From JAOBAU01 sp034667465 (GTDB lineage: Bacteria; Acidobacteriota; Thermoanaerobaculia; Gp7-AA8), in NCBI GenBank assembly GCA_034667465.1, contig JAXDJV010000006.1:1-33500 (forward strand): 33,500 bases of DNA, read 5' to 3'. Below are positions 25,230 to 33,033 of this stretch, one piece after another. Under the pieces are notes generated by a model, which saw only the letters and a list, made by a program, of their open reading frames with translations, was not told the DNA's origin and searched no databases. The stretch's first letter is position 1, and each line of letters opens with the position of its first letter. Made by a program: the position numbers and the translations under genes.

Positions 25230-26872
25230 CAGAGCTTCGGCACGTGCGTCACCGGCGGCGCCATGCCGTCGATGTCGACGCCCGGCGGCGGCTGACGATA
25301 CACCGGCGAGATGCCGCGCGGCACGACCGTTACTTCGTTCGCGCGCGTCGAGCGATTCGCGATCATCACGATGTCGCCGCCACGCAAGACGCGCCCGCCG
25401 CCGTTCCACGCGACGTCGGTCGCTGCATAAAGAACGTACTCGCCGACTCGCGGCGCCTGCCAGCTGATCGTCTGTCCGGGCGGAAGCGTTCGCCGAAGTC
25501 CGGGAACCCACAGATCACGCCACAGCGGAACGTAATGTTCGGTGACATACGCGGCGAGGTCGCGATGCGTTCCCAGCCAGACACGGACGCCGTTGTCGGT
25601 GATGATCGCGGCCGGCGGATTCGCCGCCATTTCAGCCGCGCCATATCGCGGAAATCGTCCGCGCGCTTCGAGCACGTTCACGATGCCGCGCAGAAACCAC
25701 TGTCGATACGCCGGCTCGCGACGCAGCGCCCAGCCGGCGCCGTCGAACACTTTCGTCCCGGCCGGCGCGACCCGGTGCACGTCGCGCATGATCGCGTCCT
25801 GATATGCGAAATCGGCTTCCTTCCCGCGGAAAAGCGACGCGAAGATGTTGACGCCCGAGACGAGGATGAGCAGCGCGACGATGACTCGGCGCGAACGAAT
25901 CCGTTCCAGCTCGAGCGCGACGAACGGCAGTGCGAGGACGATCGCCGCGCCGAAGTGATAGTTCCAGATGTACTTCATCTTCGCGATGAACAACACGTTG
26001 ACGATCTGCAGCACGGCCAGCACGAAGAGCGGATCGCGGCGGCGCAGCGCGCGAATCGCACCGAGCGTGCTGAGGATGAAAATCACGATCGTGGCCGGCT
26101 CGAACGACGCGACGCGGAACACCGGCGACCAGAAGGCGCCGAACGGTACGGCGAGCCGATGCAGGAACGGATGCTCGGGCGACGGCGCGAACGCGTCGGC
26201 CAGATAGTTGTCGGTCCAGACGCTTTGCCACGCGATCGCGGCCGATTTGGTGGCGACGAAGTATCCGATACAGCTCGCCGTCGCCACCGCCGCACCGGCA
26301 ACGGCCGGGATCGCGCGCCGCCGACGTGCGATGACGATCGCGATCATCGCGCAGGCGAGCAGCGGTCCGAATCGGATGTTCGCGAATCCGGCCAGCGCGA
26401 TTGCCGCGCCTGCTGCAAACGGATGCTCATCGAACAGAGCCAGCGCGAGCACGATCAGAAAGCAGCCGAGCACGTCGATGCGGTATTCGACGGCGGCAAG
26501 CATGAAAAACGAGCTGCAGAGCGCGAGCAGAATCGACGCCCATCGCGCCCACGGAGCGATTCCCTGCTTCGCCATCCAGCGCGCGAGCAGCACGAACGTC
26601 GCGATCCACAACGGGATCTGCGCGACGCGCATGAAGACAACCGCGGAGACGCCGTCGCCGCGCGCGAACGCCGCCAGCGGCGCGAAGACGAACCACTGCA
26701 GCGGCGAGTGGTGCTCCCAGAAATCGCGGTACGGCACGAGTCCGCGGCGAACCCAGTCGGTCGCGCGAAAGTACTCGAGCTCGTCCCAGTTCAGCGGGTG
26801 CAGGCAGAGGAGATTCACGAGACGCGCGGCCGCCGCGATCGCGGTCAGGACGATGAGAAAACGGCGCGACAC
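25229..26872 (-). CDS. GT-C fold membrane glycosyltransferase (PMT/ArnT-like)
   Basis: This 547-residue polytopic protein has, after the first membrane helix, LNWDELEYFRATDWVRRG (28–45) with the Asp-Glu pair of GT-C enzymes, then PYRDFWEHHSPLQW. About ten further helices follow. A soluble C-terminal domain of about 150 residues comes last. It probably transfers a sugar from a polyprenyl-phosphate carrier on the periplasmic side. The start is a GTG (26870–26872), with TATACT ending 6 nt upstream, so the mRNA is probably leaderless. It is the first gene of the minus-strand heptose operon, 36 bp from the divergent gmhA-like gene. Confidence 0.75.
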   Translation of the reverse strand: MSRRFLIVLTAIAAAARLVNLLCLHPLNWDELEYFRATDWVRRGLVPYRDFWEHHSPLQWFVFAPLAAFARGDGVSAVVFMRVAQIPLWIATFVLLARWMAKQGIAPWARWASILLALCSSFFMLAAVEYRIDVLGCFLIVLALALFDEHPFAAGAAIALAGFANIRFGPLLACAMIAIVIARRRRAIPAVAGAAVATASCIGYFVATKSAAIAWQSVWTDNYLADAFAPSPEHPFLHRLAVPFGAFWSPVFRVASFEPATIVIFILSTLGAIRALRRRDPLFVLAVLQIVNVLFIAKMKYIWNYHFGAAIVLALPFVALELERIRSRRVIVALLILVSGVNIFASLFRGKEADFAYQDAIMRDVHRVAPAGTKVFDGAGWALRREPAYRQWFLRGIVNVLEARGRFPRYGAAEMAANPPAAIITDNGVRVWLGTHRDLAAYVTEHYVPLWRDLWVPGLRRTLPPGQTISWQAPRVGEYVLYAATDVAWNGGGRVLRGGDIVMIANRSTRANEVTVVPRGISPVYRQPPPGVDIDGMAPPVTHVPKL

Positions 26873-26908
26873 GAAGCGAGTATAGGCAGTGCGGTACGAT
26901 TCGCGACC
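26873..26908. promoter_or_regulatory. 36-bp divergent promoter region of the heptose cluster
   Basis: The minus strand has TATACT (26879–26884), 6 nt before the GTG at 26872. The plus strand has TACGAT (26895–26900), 8 nt before the ATG at 26909. Both fit TANNNT −10 elements placed so close to the start codons that transcripts would have little or no leader. No convincing −35 is seen for either side. Divergent arrangement suggests that the GmhA-like enzyme and the operon are expressed together. Confidence 0.5.
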
Positions 26909-27511
26909 ATGACATTCACCCGCTCGTTCCTCGATGAATCGATCGAAATCCTTCGCCGCCTCGACGCCGATGCGGTCGATCGGATGGCCGAAGGGCTCGC
27001 CCGCGTTCGCGACGGCGGCGGCCGGCTGTTCATCGTCGGCGTCGGCGGCTCAGCCGGTCACGCCAGTCACGCCGTCAACGACTTCCGCAAGATCTGCGCG
27101 TTCGAGGCGTACACGCCGACCGACAACGTCTCCGAGCTGACCGCGCGCATCAACGACGACGGCTGGGAGGATTCCTTCTCCTCATGGCTCCGCACTTCCC
27201 GCCTTGGCGAGCGCGACGCGCTGCTCGTCTTTTCGGTCGGCGGCGGCAACGTCGAGAAGAACGTCTCCGTGAATCTCGTCCGCGCGATCGATGAAGCGAA
27301 GCGCGTCGGCGCCGCGGTGTTCGGGATCGTCGGCAAGGATGGCGGCTACACGAAAAAGTCGTCGAACGAATGCGTCGTCGTGCCGGTGCTGAACGAAGGG
27401 CACATCACGCCGCACACCGAGGGATTGTGCGCGGTGGTCTGGCACGCGCTGGTCAGCCATCCGGCGCTGAAGGCATCGCAGACAAAGTGGGAGTCGGTCG
27501 CGAAAGTCTGA
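26909..27511 (+). CDS. gmhA: SIS-domain isomerase, GmhA-like sedoheptulose-7-phosphate isomerase
   Basis: This 200-residue SIS protein has the phosphosugar-binding loop FIVGVGGSAGHASHAVNDFR (41–60) and FSVGGGNVEKNVS (108–120). A C-terminal PHTEGLCAVVWHAL helix (168–181) is also present. GmhA converts sedoheptulose 7-phosphate to D-glycero-D-manno-heptose 7-phosphate. Aligning by eye, the usual metal-ligand positions are His54, Asp58 (commonly Glu), Glu171 (commonly Gln) and His179, so the site is variant. The ATG at 26909 begins the conserved protein; the frame open from 25085 is a shadow. The placement next to GmhB-, HddA- and HddC-like genes supports the role. Confidence 0.8.
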   Translation: MTFTRSFLDESIEILRRLDADAVDRMAEGLARVRDGGGRLFIVGVGGSAGHASHAVNDFRKICAFEAYTPTDNVSELTARINDDGWEDSFSSWLRTSRLGERDALLVFSVGGGNVEKNVSVNLVRAIDEAKRVGAAVFGIVGKDGGYTKKSSNECVVVPVLNEGHITPHTEGLCAVVWHALVSHPALKASQTKWESVAKV

Positions 27512-27525
27512 CGCGCAAAACGTCA
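27507..27525. other. Inverted repeat spanning two convergent stop codons
   Basis: CTGACG (27507–27512) and CGTCAG (27520–27525) form a 6-bp stem with a 7-nt loop CGCAAAA. The stops of the gmhA-like gene (TGA, 27509–27511) and of the convergent GT2 gene (27523–27525 on the minus strand) lie in the two arms. There is no T-run, so it would be at most a weak bidirectional stop signal. Confidence 0.4.
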
Positions 27526-28461
27526 GTTCGCGATTCGTCCCTGCTTCGACCGCACGATGTACAGCGGCCGCCGCTTCACCTCGGCGTAAATATTCGCGAC
27601 GTAAATGCCGATCAGTCCGAGGACCATCAGCTGCAGTCCGCCGAGGAAGAGGATCGAGACGATCAGAGATGACCAGCCGAGGACCGTGTGGTTGTCGACG
27701 AACCACGTCACGATGATGTAGACCATGTAGAGCAGCGAGAGCAGCGAGATCGCGAATCCGACGACAAGGCCGACGCGCAGCGGCACGGTCGACATCGAGA
27801 GGATGCCGTCAGCGCCGAGGTTGAGCATGCGGCGGAACGTGTACTTCGACTCGCCGACGCGACGAACGACCGGTTCGTACTCGACGCCGATCTGACGAAA
27901 GCCGATCCAGCTGGAAAGTCCGCGGAGGAATCGCGCTCGCTCGCGCAGACCGCGCATCTCATCCGCGGCCGCGCGGCTCATGAGGCGGAAGTCGGCAGCG
28001 TTTTCGGGGATCGGCGTCTCCGCGATCGTGTTCATCAGCTTGTAAAAGAGCCGCGACGTGACGCGCTTGAAGAGTGACAACTCGCGTTTGCGTTTGCGCA
28101 CGCCGTAGACGACGTCGAAGCCCTCTTCCCACCGTGCGACGAGCTGCGGAATTAGCGACGGCGGATGCTCGAGGTCGGAATCCATCATGATCACGGCGTC
28201 GCCCGTCGCGCCGTCGAGGCCGGCGGTCAGCGCCGCCTGATGTCCGAAATTGCGGCTGAAGTGGATGACGCCGAGCTCCGGATAAACGCCGCACAGCTCA
28301 TCGAGAATCGCCGGCGTGTTGTCGGTCGAGCCGTCGTTGACCGCGATGATCTCGATCTCGTACGGCAGCTGGCGCACAACTGCCGTAAGCTCCTCGAGAA
28401 ACCGAGCGATCTGCGGCCCTTCGTTGAAGACCGGCGTGACGATGGAGAGTTTTCGTTGCAT
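27523..28461 (-). CDS. Polyprenyl-phosphate glycosyltransferase, GtrB/ArnC-like
   Basis: This 312-residue GT2 enzyme starts KLSIVTPVFNEG (4–15). It has AVNDGSTDNT (40–49), SRNFGHQAALTAGLDGATGD (69–88), and the metal-binding MMDSDLEHPP (92–101). Two C-terminal membrane helices (about 225–250 and 265–290) make it GtrB-type. Such enzymes load a sugar on undecaprenyl phosphate at the cytoplasmic face, giving the donors used by GT-C enzymes, of which four or five are in this window. A promoter (TTGACG, 17 bp, TATTCT) lies just upstream, so it is a separate transcription unit. Confidence 0.88.
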   Translation of the reverse strand: MQRKLSIVTPVFNEGPQIARFLEELTAVVRQLPYEIEIIAVNDGSTDNTPAILDELCGVYPELGVIHFSRNFGHQAALTAGLDGATGDAVIMMDSDLEHPPSLIPQLVARWEEGFDVVYGVRKRKRELSLFKRVTSRLFYKLMNTIAETPIPENAADFRLMSRAAADEMRGLRERARFLRGLSSWIGFRQIGVEYEPVVRRVGESKYTFRRMLNLGADGILSMSTVPLRVGLVVGFAISLLSLLYMVYIIVTWFVDNHTVLGWSSLIVSILFLGGLQLMVLGLIGIYVANIYAEVKRRPLYIVRSKQGRIAN

Positions 28462-28484
28462 CGCTCTGGGCGGCGGAAGCCGGG

Positions 28485-28513
28485 AGAATATGGGCGGCGA
28501 CCGGTCCCGTCAA
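28485..28513 (-). promoter_or_regulatory. Sigma-70-type promoter of the GtrB-like gene
   Basis: TTGACG (28508–28513, minus strand) and TATTCT (28485–28490) are separated by 17 bp. The −35 matches 5 of 6 consensus bases and the −10 matches 4 of 6. Transcription would begin near 28478, giving a leader of about 17 nt before the ATG at 28461. The −35 overlaps the stop codon of the upstream gene. Confidence 0.65.
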
Positions 28514-30294
28514 GGATGCGCGGCGCGGTATCGCCGGCAGCCGTACTCAGCTTCGAAGTCGCGGAATCGGACGTGACGTCGGACCCACAGCTCGCGTTGC
28601 CGGATCGGATGCAGCTGGATCTCGTACGCTGTGATGGTGTGCTGCTGCATTGAATAGAGATAGGTGCGCAGTCCGTGGGCGACTGAGACGAATCCGCCGG
28701 AGTACGGCTGCGTCATCACCTGACACGGCTCGTAATTTTCGGCCGGTGCAGGCTTCGTTCGGATGAACGGCACGAACGAATTCTGATGCGGCTTGTGCGT
28801 CACGAGCTCTGCAATGGTCGGGACGAGATCCGACTGCCCGAAAATCTGCTCGACCCTGCTCCCTTCCGCGAATTCAGCGCGACGCGAATCGGGAGGAATG
28901 TAGAGGCAGGTCGTCAGGAAATTGTCGATCGTTGCGCCCTGCTGCGGCATTCGCGCGCCATACAGCCCGAGTGGAAATCCGTGATCGGGGACGACGATGA
29001 GATGCGTGGGCCGTCCGCCGCTGCTGAATTGTTCATTGAGGTTGTAGAGATCGACGAGCGAAGCGTCCTGCAGCTGTGCGGAGGCGAGATACGCACTGAT
29101 CTGCTTTTCCGACGTGTCAGTGAACCACGAGCGATCGTCCGCCGCACTGCGAGTGAATCCGGCGTGATGCGCGCACATCGCAAGATAGATGAACAGCTTT
29201 TCGTCCGGCTTGTAGTGGCTGTGCAGGTAATCGTATGCGCGGCGTAAGAAGATTTTCTCGGGAGAACCCCAGGCGGTGACCGGATCGCCCGGCTGCATGA
29301 AATCGGCGAAACGAATATCCTCGAAGCCGACGCCTTTCATGAACGCGTCGGTGTTATAAAACCTGCCGTCGGGATAACTCGATAGGAAAACAGTCTTGTA
29401 TCCGGCGCGCCGGAACAACTCCGGCAGACAGGGGCCGAGCGGCTCGCTTTGGCGATAGTAAGCCGGGTCGAAATTCCGAATGACGCCGCAAAGAAGGCTC
29501 TGCTGCCCGTGATTCGTGAAGACGTCGTGCGCCCAGAGATACGGGAAATAGATGGAGCGCGGCCGAAGCTGCGTCGTCCCGGGCAGGTAATTGCCGTTCC
29601 ATAGATGGCCGTTGACGGCCAGCTCGCCATTGACCGCGATTGCGTTCAACGATTCGAGCTGTGTAAGAACGACGTTCTCACCCGCACCACGCAAATCGAA
29701 TTTGCTGTAGTCCGTGAGAATGGGCGGGACGTCAATCGGCGCGCTGAGCGAGCTGAGAGCGTATTCGGCAAGCAGCATCTTGTGCGGAGCGCCGAGATAG
29801 AAAAACGCAGGCAGCAGGAGTACGAGCGCGGCAACGGCGGCAAGGCGTGATGTCTGATCGTCCGTACTCGCGGCCAGCTGCGACAGCGACGCGCCATTGA
29901 GAAACATCAGCGCGAGCAGGCCGGCCAGCACGAGGAGAGCGCCGAAATTACCGGTTTCGACAAGCAGCGTTCGCAGTGAATCGATCGGCGATGCCAGTAC
30001 GAAGCCGATGTCGATCGGCGAACCGAATTGGGCCTGATATGCGGCGAGCAAAATACAGAGCGTCGCGTACAGCGACCATGCCGACAACAGCAGAATCCAC
30101 GCGACGCGCCCCACATAACGGCGCAGCAGCGACAGGAGAATCAGGAACAGGAACGTCGTCACGAACCAGCGCATGACGCCGAGGCGGAGCTCGGCAGCGT
30201 CGGCGCCGGCGGCGGCGACGAGCGCGGAGGGAAGGAAGAGCCAGACCGCGGCAGCAGGAAGCCGCAGGCGCCGCAACGCGGACAGCAGCTTCAT
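28510..30294 (-). CDS. Membrane-anchored alkaline-phosphatase-superfamily (sulfatase-like) protein, copy 1
   Basis: This 594-residue protein has an N-terminal region of about five membrane helices (residues 10–190) and a large extracytoplasmic domain. Superfamily landmarks are VLTQLESLNAIAVNG (metal Glu), NHGQQSLLCGVIRN with a Ser where the nucleophile is expected, and VVPDHGFPLG with Asp-His. The LtaS/OpgB/EptA-type architecture suggests transfer of a phospho-alcohol group, or sulfatase-like hydrolysis. It is closely similar to the protein encoded at 30920–32743, including the C-terminal YGCRRY. The ATG overlaps the stop of the methyltransferase gene by 4 nt (ATGA), so I chose it over the open frame to 30396. 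Confidence 0.75.
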   Translation of the reverse strand: MKLLSALRRLRLPAAAVWLFLPSALVAAAGADAAELRLGVMRWFVTTFLFLILLSLLRRYVGRVAWILLLSAWSLYATLCILLAAYQAQFGSPIDIGFVLASPIDSLRTLLVETGNFGALLVLAGLLALMFLNGASLSQLAASTDDQTSRLAAVAALVLLLPAFFYLGAPHKMLLAEYALSSLSAPIDVPPILTDYSKFDLRGAGENVVLTQLESLNAIAVNGELAVNGHLWNGNYLPGTTQLRPRSIYFPYLWAHDVFTNHGQQSLLCGVIRNFDPAYYRQSEPLGPCLPELFRRAGYKTVFLSSYPDGRFYNTDAFMKGVGFEDIRFADFMQPGDPVTAWGSPEKIFLRRAYDYLHSHYKPDEKLFIYLAMCAHHAGFTRSAADDRSWFTDTSEKQISAYLASAQLQDASLVDLYNLNEQFSSGGRPTHLIVVPDHGFPLGLYGARMPQQGATIDNFLTTCLYIPPDSRRAEFAEGSRVEQIFGQSDLVPTIAELVTHKPHQNSFVPFIRTKPAPAENYEPCQVMTQPYSGGFVSVAHGLRTYLYSMQQHTITAYEIQLHPIRQRELWVRRHVRFRDFEAEYGCRRYRAAHP

Positions 30295-30875
30295 CCTCGC
30301 TGTTTCTCGAAACAGAGAATGGTCGCCGGCGGGAAATTGCGCATGACCCGCCGCTCGCTCACAAGACGGAAGCCGGGAGTTTCCACGTTGCGCCACGCGC
30401 GGCCCGAATAGGTGAATTGGATGAAGACGCCGCGACGCGGAAGAACGTCATGGATGGCCGCGAAGACGTCGCGTCGAAACTTCTCGCTGAAACTGAGGAG
30501 CGGCAGTCCGCTGAAGACCGCGGCGACGCGCTTTCTGTCGATCTCGAGCTCGTCGAGCGCGCTGCCAAGTCCGGTAGCGCACGACTCCATGACGTCGAGG
30601 TCGGGGAAGCGCCGGCGGAGCTTTGCCACCATCCGCGCGTTCTTTTCGACGGCGATGACGCGCACCGACGGCCAGACGGTGCGGATCGATTTCGTAATGG
30701 AACCGGTGCCGGAGCCGAGCTCGATCACGACATCGCCGCGACGGAGACGCGTGACGCTTTCCGCCATTCCGTCGGCGAGTGCGCGGCTGCTCGGAGCGAC
30801 GGCGCCGATCGTGCGGGGACTCTTCGCGTATTCCGAAAGGTGCGAGACGAAATCAACGAGTGAGGGAGCCAGCAT
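30291..30875 (-). CDS. SAM-dependent methyltransferase, PmtA-like
   Basis: This 194-residue protein has GAVAPSSRALADGMAE (24–39), a SAM motif VIELGSGTGSITKSI (50–64), and SGLPLLSFSEKF. The PSSRALA and SGLPLL blocks resemble the short phosphatidylethanolamine N-methyltransferase PmtA. Relatives include rRNA adenine dimethylases and uncharacterised rRNA-methyltransferase-like proteins, so the lipid substrate is inferred. It lies between two paralogous membrane-anchored sulfatase-like genes and is coupled to the downstream one. A TATACT −10-like element (30899–30904) lies 23 nt upstream of the ATG. Confidence 0.7.
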   Translation of the reverse strand: MLAPSLVDFVSHLSEYAKSPRTIGAVAPSSRALADGMAESVTRLRRGDVVIELGSGTGSITKSIRTVWPSVRVIAVEKNARMVAKLRRRFPDLDVMESCATGLGSALDELEIDRKRVAAVFSGLPLLSFSEKFRRDVFAAIHDVLPRRGVFIQFTYSGRAWRNVETPGFRLVSERRVMRNFPPATILCFEKQRG

Positions 30876-30919
30876 GAGTGCGCCCGGTGGCGTTCGCGAG
30901 TATACAGGACGGCCGAACG

Positions 30920-32743
30920 TCAGCCGCGCACGCGGTGATGGTAACGGCGACAGCCGTACTTCGCCTCGAAGTGCGCGTACGAGACGTCGCGCTCGACATT
31001 CGTCGCGATCTGGCGCGTCGGATTCTCAAGCAGATCGAACGTCGTGATCGTGTTCGCCACGTTTCCGTAGACGTAGCCCTTTCGGCCGTGAGCGATGAAG
31101 ACGAATCCGCCGCCGTACGGCTGCGTCATCACATAACACGGCTCGTACGGCGGCTCTGCGACAGGCGGCTGGCGCTTCATGAAAGGGACGATCGAGTTCT
31201 GGCGCGGCTTGCGCGTCAGCAGTTCGGACAGCGTCGGCATGATGTCGGACTGGCCGAAAAGGTGATCCATTTTCGTCCCGACCGCGTAGTCACTCGCCTG
31301 TGAATCCGGCGGAACGTACATGCACATCGTCAGGAAATTGTCGACCGACACACCGCTCTGCGGCATGCTGCGGCCGTACATACCGAGCGGGAACGAATGG
31401 TCGGCGACGATGAAGAGATGCGTCGGCTTCCAGCCGCTCACGGTATTGCGGTAGTCGGCGTAAAAGTCGCTCAGCGCCGCGTCCTGTTTCCGCGCCGACC
31501 AGAGATACTGCGTGAGCTGCTTCTCGACAGGAAGCGTGTAGTAAATCGTCTCGCGCTCGGGCCCGCGAGCGAAGCCCGCGTGATTCGCGCTGGTGGCGAT
31601 ATAGATGAAGAGCTTTTCGTTCGGGCCGAAGCGTTTGCGAATGTATTCGAACGCGCGCTTGTAATACGGCGCCTCGTCGAAACCCCAGACGCTGCGCGGA
31701 TCTTCGGGCCGCATGAAGTCGGCGAAGTGAAGCTCGTCAAAGCCGATGCGATTCATGAATTCATCGGTGTGATAGAAGGTGCCGTCCTCGTATGCGGAGA
31801 GGAAAATCGTCCGGTAGCCGGCCTTTTTGAACAGCTCCGGCATACACGGCGTCGTCCGCGGCGATTGCATGTCGACGTACTCGTGCCGGAAGTTCCTCAC
31901 CGAGCCGCAAAGAATCGTTTCCTGGGCGCGATGGGTGACGATGTCGTGCGCCCAGAAGTACGGAAAGAGAATCCCGTGGTGCGCGACGTCTCTGGTGCCC
32001 GGAAGATAGTCGCCGTTGAAAGCGTGACCGTCGACGACACGCTCGCCGTTCATGGCGATCGCGTTGATCGATTCCTCCTGCAGGAAGACGACGTTGTCGG
32101 TGGCGCCGGCAAGATCGAACGGGCTGTAGTCGAAGACCATCGGCGGCGGGAGCGGCTCCGCCGTCAGCGCGATCGTCTCGTACTCCTGCATCAGCGTCGC
32201 ATGAGTGCCGCCGACTGACGCCAGCGCCACGAGGAAAATCACGGCGACGACAATGCCGCGGTTTCTCGAGAGTCCGACGCGGTCGACGCCGGCGAGAGTC
32301 TTCAGTGACCAGCCGAACATCGCAGCAATCACGACGAGCGCGACGGCAATGAGCACCGCGCGCAAAGGGCCGGCCTCGATCCAGAACGTCTTGATTGCAG
32401 CGGCCGGCCACGAAATGACGAAGGCGACGTCGAGCCGCTCGTTCATCCACGCGCGATATCCCGCGAGCAGCGTGCAGAGCGTGCAGTAAAGCGCCAGAAC
32501 CGCGAGCACCAGGTAACCGGCGATCCGTCCGACGAGCGGGAGCACGACGGCGAGAACGGTGACGAAGGCCAGGATGCCGATCAGCCAGCGAATGATGTCC
32601 ATTCGAATGTCGATCAGGCTGGAGGCGCCGCGGCCGATGATCACGACCGGAAGGAAAAGCCAGATGAGCGCCGCGGCGTTTGCGAGTGCGCGCGCCGGCG
32701 TCCGTGTGGGTTGACTGGAATCGGCGACGGCGGCTTCAGGCAT
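30920..32743 (-). CDS. Membrane-anchored alkaline-phosphatase-superfamily (sulfatase-like) protein, copy 2
   Basis: This is a 607-residue paralogue of the protein encoded at 28510–30294, with the same plan: about five N-terminal membrane helices and an extracytoplasmic catalytic domain. Landmarks are FLQEESINAIAMNG (metal Glu), HRAQETILCGSVRNF with Thr at the expected nucleophile position, SANHAGFARG and FIVADHSFPLGMYG. Copy 1 has Ser where this copy has Thr. I chose ATG 32741–32743; the frame is open to a GTG at 32785, but that lies against the rRNA terminator. A candidate promoter lies just upstream. Function may be lipid or glycan phospho-group transfer. Confidence 0.75.
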   Translation of the reverse strand: MPEAAVADSSQPTRTPARALANAAALIWLFLPVVIIGRGASSLIDIRMDIIRWLIGILAFVTVLAVVLPLVGRIAGYLVLAVLALYCTLCTLLAGYRAWMNERLDVAFVISWPAAAIKTFWIEAGPLRAVLIAVALVVIAAMFGWSLKTLAGVDRVGLSRNRGIVVAVIFLVALASVGGTHATLMQEYETIALTAEPLPPPMVFDYSPFDLAGATDNVVFLQEESINAIAMNGERVVDGHAFNGDYLPGTRDVAHHGILFPYFWAHDIVTHRAQETILCGSVRNFRHEYVDMQSPRTTPCMPELFKKAGYRTIFLSAYEDGTFYHTDEFMNRIGFDELHFADFMRPEDPRSVWGFDEAPYYKRAFEYIRKRFGPNEKLFIYIATSANHAGFARGPERETIYYTLPVEKQLTQYLWSARKQDAALSDFYADYRNTVSGWKPTHLFIVADHSFPLGMYGRSMPQSGVSVDNFLTMCMYVPPDSQASDYAVGTKMDHLFGQSDIMPTLSELLTRKPRQNSIVPFMKRQPPVAEPPYEPCYVMTQPYGGGFVFIAHGRKGYVYGNVANTITTFDLLENPTRQIATNVERDVSYAHFEAKYGCRRYHHRVRG

Positions 32744-32758
32744 TGGAGACGGAGGCGG

Positions 32759-32787
32759 ATGATAGCAAGCGGAGAAAGCGAGCACAA
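32759..32787 (-). promoter_or_regulatory. Candidate promoter of the sulfatase-like gene
   Basis: On the minus strand TATCAT (32759–32764) matches the −10 consensus in 5 of 6 bases. TTGTGC (32782–32787) is a weak −35 exactly 17 bp upstream. It lies between the rRNA terminator and the ATG at 32743, leaving a leader of only about 8 nt without a Shine-Dalgarno sequence. Confidence 0.5.
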
Positions 32788-32790
32788 AGA

Positions 32791-32823
32791 AAAAGGCCCT
32801 CGGGGATTTCCCGAGGGCCTTTT
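32791..32823 (-). terminator. Intrinsic terminator of the rRNA operon
   Basis: A perfect 14-bp stem (AAAAGGCCCTCGGG at 32791–32804, CCCGAGGGCCTTTT at 32810–32823) has a 5-nt loop. It lies immediately after the 5S gene on the minus strand. The A/T ends of the stem give a U-tract in the transcribed direction, and also in the opposite one, so it may work both ways. Confidence 0.92.
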
Positions 32824-32830
32824 ATATTAT

Positions 32831-32946
32831 CCCGGCGGCGTCCTACTTTCCCACGCAGTTACCCGCGCAGTATCATCGGCGATGAAGAGCTTAACTGCCG
32901 TGTTCGGAATGGGAACGGGTGTGACCTCTTCTCTATAGCCACCGGA
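32831..32946 (-). rRNA. rrf: 5S ribosomal RNA
   Basis: The minus strand carries a complete 5S rRNA of about 116 nt. The conserved CCGTTCCCATTCCGAACACG segment and the GGGAAAGTAGG segment near the 3' end are both present. The two ends pair as a terminal stem (CCGGTGGC with GCCGCCGG, one wobble). The exact ends are set from that stem. It lies downstream of the 23S gene and directly before the terminator. Confidence 0.95.
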
Positions 32947-33033
32947 AACTTTAATATCAGTTTAGGGTGAAGCGAATTGAATACGGGTTGGATGAGATGC
33001 GAACTGCAGACAGCATCAAATCAAGGCATTTAT
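32947..33033 (-). other. 23S–5S spacer
   Basis: About 87 nt separate the 23S 3' end from the 5S gene. I see no tRNA cloverleaf or gene here, only AT-richer spacer sequence. Confidence 0.6.

Noticed and set aside
25085..26908. Plus-strand open frame running into the gmhA-like gene, which would add about 600 residues
   Set aside because: The upstream part lies opposite the gmhB-like and GT-C genes and is Arg-rich nonsense. The conserved protein begins at ATG 26909.
29048..29066. Further REP-like copy (GAGCGAAGCG) within the sulfatase-like gene
   Set aside because: It lacks the palindromic flanks and lies in well-conserved coding sequence, so it is a chance match.
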